7,254 bases of DNA from Solirubrobacteraceae bacterium (GTDB lineage: Bacteria > Actinomycetota > Thermoleophilia > Solirubrobacterales > Solirubrobacteraceae): the NCBI GenBank assembly GCA_025935735.1, contig JAICUS010000306.1, positions 1 to 7,254 of the forward strand. Direction: 5' to 3'. Every line of letters starts with the position of its first letter. Position 1 is the first letter of the stretch. A program made the position numbers and the translations under genes. Shown here piece by piece: positions 1-5,867 of this stretch. The notes below the pieces were generated by a model. It was not told where the DNA came from. It ran no database searches and saw only the letters and a program-made list of their open reading frames with translations.

Positions 1-663
1 CCAGCGCAGCGTGGTGGGCGCGTCGCGCATGCGCAGCACCCGTGCCGGGGCGCCGGCGACCACGGCATTGTCGGGCACGTCCTTGGTGACGACGGTGTTG
101 GTGCCGATCACGCAGTTGTCGCCCACGGTGACGCCGCGCAGCAGGCAGGCGCCGTAGCCGATCCAGCAGTTGGAGCCGACCCGCACGTCGCGCTTGTAGA
201 TCCCCTGCAGGCGGATCGGGCGCTCGACCTCGACGACGCCGTGGTCGAAGTCGATCAGCATCACCCGGTCGGCGACCACGCACTCGCGGCCGATCGACAC
301 GTGCTGGAAGGCGGAGATCGTGCACTCCTGGCCGAGCACGGTCTTGGCGCCGATCTCGCACACCCCCTCGTGCACGCGGATCTTCGTGCCGTGGCCGAGC
401 CACGACCAGCGGCCGAGCCGCAGGACGGCGCCGCGCCCGATCTCGAGCTTGACCCCTGGCCCGACGAAGCACACGCCGTCGGTCTCCAGCCGCCGTCCCC
501 AGCGCAGCTTCAGCCAGGCCCAGCGCACCAGCAGCCGCGCGTACTTGAGGTTGAGCATCCCGTGCGAGCGCATGAAGCGCACGAGCGCGAGCGGGCCGCC
601 GTGCAGCGGCGCGGGAACGCCGTGGACGGGCGGCGCGGCGGGCGGCCGGCTCAACGTGGCCAT
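1..663 (-). CDS. Hexapeptide-repeat O-acyltransferase (WbbJ/NodL-like), 3' end missing
   Basis: The 221 visible codons run from ATG at 663 to the window edge without a stop, so the C-terminus is missing. After a Pro/Ala-rich N-terminal stretch (about residues 1-25) and a basic segment (about 26-60), the protein becomes a left-handed beta-helix. Hexapeptide turns include VKLEIG, CEIGAKTVLG, VSIGRECVVADRV, VRVGSNCWIGYGA and VTVGDNCVIGTNTVV. The ending DVPDNAVVAGAPARVLR is the usual close of bacterial O-acetyltransferases of the maltose/galactoside acetyltransferase, NodL and WbbJ group. These move an acetyl or other acyl group from CoA to a sugar hydroxyl. The loop IDFDHG (about 137-142) holds a His (H141) where the family keeps its catalytic histidine. 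The likely setting is cytoplasmic modification of a surface polysaccharide or glycolipid precursor, but the acceptor cannot be read from the sequence. The ATG is supported by a TAGGAT -10-like hexamer 8 bases upstream and by the lack of a Shine-Dalgarno sequence. Family confidence is high; substrate is unknown. Confidence 0.9.
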   Translation of the reverse strand, partial: MATLSRPPAAPPVHGVPAPLHGGPLALVRFMRSHGMLNLKYARLLVRWAWLKLRWGRRLETDGVCFVGPGVKLEIGRGAVLRLGRWSWLGHGTKIRVHEGVCEIGAKTVLGQECTISAFQHVSIGRECVVADRVMLIDFDHGVVEVERPIRLQGIYKRDVRVGSNCWIGYGACLLRGVTVGDNCVIGTNTVVTKDVPDNAVVAGAPARVLRMRDAPTTLRW

Positions 664-671
664 GGCGCCCG

Positions 672-677
672 ATCCTA
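672..677 (-). promoter_or_regulatory. -10-like hexamer TAGGAT of the acyltransferase (leaderless start likely)
   Basis: On the minus strand TAGGAT fits the TAnnnT -10 pattern and is followed by 8 bases and then the ATG at 663. Transcription would begin at or within a base or two of the start codon, which fits the absence of a ribosome binding site. No convincing -35 is present at 16-18 bases. It shares the central CTAG with the -10 of the divergent GTPase gene. Confidence 0.5.
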
Positions 678-681
678 GACT
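676..681 (+). promoter_or_regulatory. -10-like hexamer TAGACT of the MeaB-type GTPase gene (leaderless start likely)
   Basis: TAGACT fits TAnnnT and lies 8 bases before the ATG at 690. No -35 resembling TTGACA is visible at normal spacing, and no Shine-Dalgarno sequence fits between hexamer and ATG. The hexamer overlaps the oppositely directed TAGGAT (672-677) in CTAG (675-678), so two polymerases could not occupy both sites at once. Confidence 0.5.
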
Positions 682-689
682 CCCGGGCC

Positions 690-1655
690 ATGCCGCAGGG
701 CTCCCTGGCCGAACGCCTGCTCGCGGGCGACAAGCGCGCGCTGGCGCGCGGGATCTCGCTCGTCGAGGACGACGACCCCGAGGGCTGGGCGCTCGTCAAG
801 GCGGTCTACCCGCACACCGGCAACGCCGCCGTCGTCGGCTTCACCGGCCCGCCCGGCGCGGGCAAGTCGACGCTGATCGGCGCGCTCATCCGCCACCGCC
901 GCAAGCTCGACCGCCAGGTGGCCGTGCTGTCGATCGACCCGTCGTCGCCGTTCCGCGGCGGCGCGCTGCTGGGCGACCGCATCCGGCTGTCGGAGCACTT
1001 CCTGGACCCGGGCGTGTTCATCCGCTCGATGGCCACCCGCGGCGCGCTCGGCGGCCTGGCCGAGGCGGCGCTGCAGGCCGCGCTGCTGATGGACGCGGCC
1101 GGCAAGGACGACGTGTTCCTGGAGACCGTGGGGGTGGGGCAGGCCGAGGTCGACGTGATCGACCACGCGGACTCGGTCGTGCTCGTGCTGATCCCCGGCT
1201 CGGGCGACAGCATCCAGGCGCTGAAGGCCGGCGTGATGGAGATCCCGGACGTGATCGTGGTCAACAAGGCCGACCACCCGCTGACCGACACGATGGTGCG
1301 AGAGATCCGCGGCGTGCTGTCGCTGGCGCCGCACGAGGGCTGGCGCGTGCCGATCGTCAAGACCGAGGCGACCCGCGGCGAGGGCGTCGAGCTGCTCGCC
1401 GAGAAGCTGGCCGAGCACCGCGCGTACGTGGAGGGCGAGGGCAAGCTGGCCGAGCGCCGGCGGCGCAACCTGCTCAACGAGGTGCTCGGCATCGCCGCGT
1501 TCCGGCTGCGGCGCACGCTCGAGGAGGCGCTGCACGAGGACCCGGAGGTGCAGGAGCTGCTCGACGAGGTGGTGGCCCGCCGGCTCGATCCCGCGAGCGC
1601 CGCCAGCGCCATCCTGGCCCGCGGCCACATCGCCGCGCCCGACGCCGCGCGATAG
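690..1655 (+). CDS. meaB: MeaB/ArgK-type P-loop GTPase, acyl-CoA mutase chaperone
   Basis: This is a 321-residue G3E-family GTPase, close to the usual length of MeaB/ArgK (about 320-335). In the family, MeaB (human MMAA) binds methylmalonyl-CoA mutase or related B12-dependent mutases, gates cobalamin loading and protects the enzyme from inactivation, using GTP hydrolysis in the cytoplasm. Visible motifs in order are: Walker A GPPGAGKS (53-60) within VVGFTGPPGAGKSTLIG; the family block SIDPSSPFRGGALLGDRIR (81-99); SMATRGALGGLA (113-124); the Walker B/switch segment ETVGVGQAEVD (145-155); and the guanine-specificity motif NKAD (192-195). The C-terminal third carries the helical arm used for dimer formation in the family. 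The ATG at 690 follows a -10-like hexamer by 8 bases and gives the expected N-terminus. No mutase subunit is next to it, although many genomes place meaB beside one. The secreted-protein gene downstream has its own promoter. The family call is firm; which mutase it serves is unknown. Confidence 0.95.
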   Translation: MPQGSLAERLLAGDKRALARGISLVEDDDPEGWALVKAVYPHTGNAAVVGFTGPPGAGKSTLIGALIRHRRKLDRQVAVLSIDPSSPFRGGALLGDRIRLSEHFLDPGVFIRSMATRGALGGLAEAALQAALLMDAAGKDDVFLETVGVGQAEVDVIDHADSVVLVLIPGSGDSIQALKAGVMEIPDVIVVNKADHPLTDTMVREIRGVLSLAPHEGWRVPIVKTEATRGEGVELLAEKLAEHRAYVEGEGKLAERRRRNLLNEVLGIAAFRLRRTLEEALHEDPEVQELLDEVVARRLDPASAASAILARGHIAAPDAAR

Positions 1656-1667
1656 ACGTTCGTCCCA

Positions 1668-1696
1668 TTGTCCGCACGCGGACCCGCTCCTACTCT
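1668..1696 (+). promoter_or_regulatory. Promoter of the secreted propeller gene: TTGTCC-N17-TACTCT
   Basis: TTGTCC (1668-1673) and TACTCT (1691-1696) are separated by exactly 17 bases and match the housekeeping sigma pattern TTGACA/TAnnnT. Only 7 bases (1697-1703) separate the -10 from the ATG at 1704, so transcription should begin at or next to the start codon, giving a leaderless mRNA. The site starts 12 bases after the stop of the GTPase gene, so the downstream gene need not depend on read-through. This also argues for ATG 1704 over the in-frame TTG at 1668, which lies in the -35. Confidence 0.65.
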
Positions 1697-1703
1697 GCCG
1701 GCC

Positions 1704-3116
1704 ATGATCCGGTCGCTCGGCGTGGCGGCGTGCGCCGTGGCGCTGTGGGCCGCCCCCTCCGCCTACGCGGCCAACGGCGAGCTGGCGGCGGTGGCTCGCG
1801 GCGCGACCGACACGCTGGTCACGCTGAACCCGGACGGCAGCGGGCTGCGGGCGCTGTCGACGGCCCCCGCCGGCGCGCTGGCGCGCCCCGCCTGGTCGCC
1901 GAGCGGCGACCGGATCGCGTTCGCCGCCGGCGACAGCGTCGACGTCTACGACCTTCCCTCCGGGACCGTGGCCGCGGTGGCGGCGGGCAGCGACCCGACG
2001 TGGACGCCTGACGGCGCGCGGATCGAGCTGCGGCGCGGCACGGCGCTGATCTCCGTGCGCCCCGACGGCGGCGACCCCGTCGCGCTCGGCGCCACCCTGC
2101 CCGCGGACGTGACCGCCGCGAGCTTCTCGCCGGACGGCACCAAGGTCGCCTATACCGTGGCCTCGGGCCGCGTCTACGTCGAGCGCGTGACCGGCGGCAC
2201 CCCGACGCTGGCCGCGACCGGCGTCAGCGGCGCCGCGGCGTGGACGGGGGACTCGGTGCGGCTCGCGCTGAGCGCTGCCGGGCGGATCTTCAGCCTCCTG
2301 CCCGGGAACCCGCTCGCGGCGCTGACCCCGGCCGGCGGGACCGACACCGAGCCGGCCTGGTCGCCGGACGCCACCCAGGTGGTCTACCGGCACGCGCAGG
2401 GCGTGTCCGAGCTGCGGATCACGTCGGCCGGCGGCGCGGCCACGCGCACGGTCCTGCGAGGCGCGCTCGGCGACCCGGCGTGGCAGCCGTGCACGCCCGG
2501 GCGGACCGCGAGCTGCACGTCGGTCGCGCCGCCGCTCTGCCTGCCGCCGGCGAGCGTCACCACCGTCGCGGGCGTGCCCGTCGCGCTGCCGCCGCCCAGT
2601 TGCACCGACCCCGCGCACCGCGCGCTGACCACCACCGTCGTCTCCGGCCCCGCGGCCGGCACGCTGGCCGGCGCCGTGTACACGCCGGCGCCGGGCTTCA
2701 CCGGCCAGGACGCCGTCGTCTACCGCGTGAGCAACGGCGCCGTGGCCGCGCCGCTGCTGCGCCAGGTGGTGTTCGTCGTCGCGCCCCCGACCGGGACGCA
2801 GCCGGTGGTGCGGCGGGCGCCGTACCTGAACGCGCTCGCGCTGCCGCGGCTCGTGCACGGCCGGGTCGTCCGCCTGCGCGCGGCCTGCGACGCGGCCTGC
2901 ACGGTCACGCTGCGCCTGCAGGTGCGCCTGCGCGGCTCCAAGACGAAGCGCAGCCCGCGGCTGCGGCGCACGCTGGCGCCGGCGCACGCGGTGACGCTGC
3001 GGCTCGCGCTGGCCCACAAGCCCAAGCGGCGGGAGCGCATCGCCTGGATCGTGGGCACCGTGCGCGGCGCCGCCGGCTCGCGCTCGGTCAGGGTGCCGGT
3101 GCGCCTGCCTCGCTGA
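1704..3116 (+). CDS. Secreted PD40/TolB-like beta-propeller protein with Ig/cadherin-like module
   Basis: This 470-residue protein is predicted to be exported. The start MIRSLGVAACAVALWA followed by APSAYA-ANG is a signal peptide with likely cleavage after A22. Residues about 25-262 hold PD40-type blades with the hallmark WSPDG/FSPDG: RPAWSPSGDRIAF (61-73), PTWTPDGARI (98-107), ASFSPDGTKVAYT (139-151), PAWSPDATQVVY (217-228) and a decayed PAWQPC (258-263). Next is a short linker with C263, C271, C279 and C300, well suited to disulfides outside the cell. Residues about 305-358 look like a bacterial Ig/cadherin-type domain (VVSGPAAGTL, YTPAPGFTGQD, VYRVSNG). The last 100 residues are Arg-rich beta sequence with CDAAC (395-399). 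There is no LPXTG motif, lipobox or C-terminal membrane helix, so it is probably released or held by charge. Propellers of this sort usually bind proteins or glycans; no enzyme motif is seen. The in-frame TTG at 1668 is rejected because it lies in the promoter. The end overlaps the converging decarboxylase gene. Confidence 0.85.
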   Translation: MIRSLGVAACAVALWAAPSAYAANGELAAVARGATDTLVTLNPDGSGLRALSTAPAGALARPAWSPSGDRIAFAAGDSVDVYDLPSGTVAAVAAGSDPTWTPDGARIELRRGTALISVRPDGGDPVALGATLPADVTAASFSPDGTKVAYTVASGRVYVERVTGGTPTLAATGVSGAAAWTGDSVRLALSAAGRIFSLLPGNPLAALTPAGGTDTEPAWSPDATQVVYRHAQGVSELRITSAGGAATRTVLRGALGDPAWQPCTPGRTASCTSVAPPLCLPPASVTTVAGVPVALPPPSCTDPAHRALTTTVVSGPAAGTLAGAVYTPAPGFTGQDAVVYRVSNGAVAAPLLRQVVFVVAPPTGTQPVVRRAPYLNALALPRLVHGRVVRLRAACDAACTVTLRLQVRLRGSKTKRSPRLRRTLAPAHAVTLRLALAHKPKRRERIAWIVGTVRGAAGSRSVRVPVRLPR

Positions 3117-4476
3117 CGACGAGGTCGAGCAGCGCGTCGACGTCGGCCGGCGTGGTCAGCGGGTTGAGCAGCGTGAGCTTGAGCGCGACCTCGCCGCGGA
3201 TGGTCGTGCGGCCGAGCACGGCCCGGCCGGAGGCGAACAGGCCGCGCTGGAGCCGGATGTTCGCCGCGTCGCCGCCGGGGACGCGGAACGCCACCATCAC
3301 GGTCTGCGGCTGGGCGACGAGCGTCAGCTCCGGCCGCGCCTCGATGGCCCGCGCGGCGTGGCGGGTGAGCGCCACGCAGTGCTCGACGATCTCGGCCAGC
3401 CGCCGCCGGCCGGTCGCCCGCAGCGCGATCAGCACCTTCAGCGCGTCGAAGCGCCGCGACGTGTCCAGCGAGCGCCCGACCAGGTTCAGCTGGCCCTCGG
3501 CCTCGTCTTCCGGCCGGTTGAGGTAGACGCTGGCGTGGTGGACGGCGCGCAGCCGCGCCACGTCGGGCACGAGCAGCGCGCTGGCCGAGAACGGCTGCCA
3601 CCACAGCTTGTGCAGGTCGGCGGTGACCGAGTCGGCCCGCTCGATGCCGCGCAGGCGGCCGCGCAGCGCGTCGGAGAGCACGAGGCCGGAGCCGACGGCC
3701 GCGTCGACGTGGAACCAGGCGCGGTGGGCGGCGGCGCGCTCGGCGATCTCCGCGAGCGGGTCGATCGCGCCCAGGTCGGTCGTGCCGGCGGTGCCGACGA
3801 TGGCGATCGCCCGGCCGGGCGCGGCGAGCGCGGCGTCGAGCGCCGCCACCGACATCGAGCCGCTCGCGTCGGTGGCGACGGGCGTGACCGCGTCGGTGCC
3901 CAGCCCGAGCAGCGCGGCCGAGCGGCGGATGCTGTCGTGCGAGGCCTCGGAGGCGACGATGCGCCAGTCGCGCTCGGCCGGCAGCCCGGCGCGGCGCACG
4001 TCGGTGCCCGCGCGGTCGCGCGCCAGCAGCAGCCCGAGCAGGTTCGAGCCGGTGCCGCCGAACGTCATGACGCCGGAGCCGGCCGGGCCGAGCCCGTGCA
4101 GTTGCGCCAGCCAGCGGACCAGCGCGTCCTCCACCAGCGTCCCGGCCGGCGAGCCGTCGAACGCGTCCTGGGACTGGTTGGTCACGCCCACCGCGAGCTC
4201 GGCCGCGGCGGCGGCGAGCAGCGGCGGCGGGTGCAGGTGGGCGGCGCAGAACGGGTCGGCGAGCCGCACGCCGCCGGCCAGGATCGGCGCGACGTCCTCG
4301 AGCACCTCGGCGAGCGGCGCGCCCTCGTCCGGGCACGGGTCGAGCTCGGTGAGCGCGAGCGGCGAGCGCGGGCCGGGGAGGGCGGCGGCGCGGGCGACGG
4401 CGTCGGCGACGAGCGCCGCGGCCTCGCGCAGCGCCGCGTGCGACGCCGCGTCGGCGCCGACGAACTCGGCGCTCAA
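3088..4476 (-). CDS. Group II PLP-dependent amino acid decarboxylase, diaminobutyrate decarboxylase-like
   Basis: This 462-residue fold-type I PLP enzyme of the group II decarboxylase family (glutamate, aromatic amino acid and L-2,4-diaminobutyrate decarboxylases) removes the alpha-carboxylate of an amino acid to give an amine, in the cytoplasm. Visible marks in order: TNQSQDAFDGSPAGTLVE (about 99-116); FGGTGSNLLGLLLARD (139-154), the phosphate-contact region; SEASHDS with H180, the ring-stacking histidine; HVDAAVGSG with D258, which pairs with the pyridine nitrogen; and SVTADLHK with K290, the Schiff-base lysine. The block GIERADSVT...HKLWWQPFSASALLV and SRRSAALLGLG-like sequence after H180 recall diaminobutyrate decarboxylases and siderophore-pathway RhbB-type enzymes most closely; exact substrate is not certain. 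The start is TTG at 4476, whose last two bases and following A form the stop of the membrane-protein gene (TTGA), implying translational coupling. No in-frame ATG or GTG lies close by and the ribosome binding site is weak. The 3' end overlaps the propeller gene by 29 bases. Confidence 0.88.
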   Translation of the reverse strand: MSAEFVGADAASHAALREAAALVADAVARAAALPGPRSPLALTELDPCPDEGAPLAEVLEDVAPILAGGVRLADPFCAAHLHPPPLLAAAAAELAVGVTNQSQDAFDGSPAGTLVEDALVRWLAQLHGLGPAGSGVMTFGGTGSNLLGLLLARDRAGTDVRRAGLPAERDWRIVASEASHDSIRRSAALLGLGTDAVTPVATDASGSMSVAALDAALAAPGRAIAIVGTAGTTDLGAIDPLAEIAERAAAHRAWFHVDAAVGSGLVLSDALRGRLRGIERADSVTADLHKLWWQPFSASALLVPDVARLRAVHHASVYLNRPEDEAEGQLNLVGRSLDTSRRFDALKVLIALRATGRRRLAEIVEHCVALTRHAARAIEARPELTLVAQPQTVMVAFRVPGGDAANIRLQRGLFASGRAVLGRTTIRGEVALKLTLLNPLTTPADVDALLDLVVSEAGAPAP

Positions 4477-5867
4477 TGCATCACCCGCGAGGTGCGCGAC
4501 GCGGCCGCGGCGCGGCGCCACTCGCCGGACGCGCGGTGCTCGCGGACCGCCAGCGCGGCGGCCCCCGCGACGATCAGTGCGCAGGCGGCGATCGGCCACG
4601 CGGGCGGGCCGTCGAAGCGGGGGAAGATCACTGCGAGCGGGCCCCAGGGGGCGTCGGTGTGCATGCCCAGCCAGCCCTCGGAGTGCTCGCGGGCGACGAT
4701 CCACGCGCTCGTCCCGAGCGTGAGCACGGCCAGCACCGCGGCGAGCGTGCGGGGGACGTGGCGCAGGCCCCAGGCGGTCAGCGCGGCCACCGCCGGCAGG
4801 CAGGCGACGAGCGCGACGCCGGGGAAGGCAGCGCCGCGCAGCGGGGTCGCCGCCGCCAGCGCCGTCACGGCCAGGTCGGCCGCCACGATGGCCAGCAGCA
4901 GCCGGGCGCACGCCTCGGCCTCGCGGCGGGCGGGCACGACCCGCGCGAGCTGGTCGCGGCGCGAGCGATAGAGCAGCCACACGGCGAGCCCGGCCAGCGC
5001 CAGCAGCGGCGCCCAGCGCAGCAGCCCGATCTCGCGGTCCAGCCACAGCGACGCCAGCCGGGGCAGCCGGTCGACGTAGCCCCAGGGCAGGTCGGGCAGC
5101 CCGCCCGTGGAGGCCGAGCGCGGCGTGAGCCCGCCGTAGAAGCGGTCGTTGACCGTGGCGTAGAACACGAGGGAGGCCGACAGCGCCTCGCCGGTGGCGA
5201 TCGCCGCCAGGCGGCGGCGCTCGCGCAGCGCCCAGGTGACCAGCGCCCAGGCCACGGGCAGGCCGGGGATGACGTAGGACCAGCCCAGCCAGGGCAGGAT
5301 CGCCAGCAGGAGCGCGCCGCCGAACACGTAGCGCCGCCGCGGCCGCTCGCGCACCGCCAGCGCGCACAGCGCGGCCCCGGCGAGAATGGGCGCCGCGGCC
5401 ACGCCGGGCGCGATCAACGTCCCCGCCGCCAGCGCGGGCGGCGAGAGCCCGCAGGCCGCCGCGCCCGCGGTGGCCCACGGCTCGGGCACCATCCGCCGGG
5501 CCAGCGCCGCGGCGAGCACGAACGCGAGCGCCAGCAGCGCGGCCATCTCCGCCTGCACCGCGCGCGGCCCGCCGAGCGCGTAGGCCGGCGCGATCAGCAG
5601 CGCGAAGCCGACGCCGTGCGGCTCCACGAGCCGCCCGCCCACCACCCGGCCGTCGGTCTTCAGCGGGGTGGGTGGGGGATAAAAGTCCGCGTAGGCCCGG
5701 TCGCGATACTCGTCGCGCAGGTCGACGTCATGGTCGGAGACGATCGACTCGGCGGCCAGCAGGTGGTGCGGCTCGGCGCCGGCGTAGTCGAGCCCCGGCC
5801 GCTGCGGGATGCCGAGCGTCGCCGCGTAGGCGGCGACGAGCACGATCCACAGGCCGGCGAGCCTCAC
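4473..5867 (-). CDS. Polytopic membrane protein, GT-C/ArnT-like glycosyltransferase candidate
   Basis: This is a 464-residue integral membrane protein with about 11-13 hydrophobic segments (near 4-20, 86-99, 105-125, 131-172, 181-213, 220-238, 283-300, 320-340, 347-366, 372-391 and 424-441). The layout of one N-terminal helix, then a long polar loop (about 21-85) with LDYAGAEPHHLLAAESIV and DHDVDLRDEY, then closely spaced helices, resembles GT-C glycosyltransferases of the ArnT/PMT/GT39 type. Those use polyprenyl-phosphate sugars on the outer face of the membrane. NDRFYGGLTPRSAS (240-253) and WLDREIGLLRWAPLLAL (275-291) also recall that group. The usual Asp-Glu of the first loop reads Ala31-Glu32, with Asp27 four residues before, so activity is uncertain. 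The GTG start at 5867 overlaps the dehydrogenase stop as GTGA, and the stop overlaps the decarboxylase start as TTGA. A longer reading frame upstream of 5867 is only a shadow of the dehydrogenase gene. Membrane location is firm; the enzyme class is tentative. Confidence 0.8.
   Translation of the reverse strand: MRLAGLWIVLVAAYAATLGIPQRPGLDYAGAEPHHLLAAESIVSDHDVDLRDEYRDRAYADFYPPPTPLKTDGRVVGGRLVEPHGVGFALLIAPAYALGGPRAVQAEMAALLALAFVLAAALARRMVPEPWATAGAAACGLSPPALAAGTLIAPGVAAAPILAGAALCALAVRERPRRRYVFGGALLLAILPWLGWSYVIPGLPVAWALVTWALRERRRLAAIATGEALSASLVFYATVNDRFYGGLTPRSASTGGLPDLPWGYVDRLPRLASLWLDREIGLLRWAPLLALAGLAVWLLYRSRRDQLARVVPARREAEACARLLLAIVAADLAVTALAAATPLRGAAFPGVALVACLPAVAALTAWGLRHVPRTLAAVLAVLTLGTSAWIVAREHSEGWLGMHTDAPWGPLAVIFPRFDGPPAWPIAACALIVAGAAALAVREHRASGEWRRAAAASRTSRVMH

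Noticed and set aside
320..2011. Long plus-strand open frame across the acyltransferase and GTPase
   Set aside because: Arg/Pro/Ala-rich translation without domains, in conflict with the hexapeptide-repeat gene on one strand and the GTPase frame on the other.
675..3017. Very long open frame on the minus strand across the GTPase and propeller genes
   Set aside because: Its product is low-complexity Arg/Ala/Gly/His sequence without motifs, lying opposite two genes with clear family motifs; such frames are a by-product of high GC.
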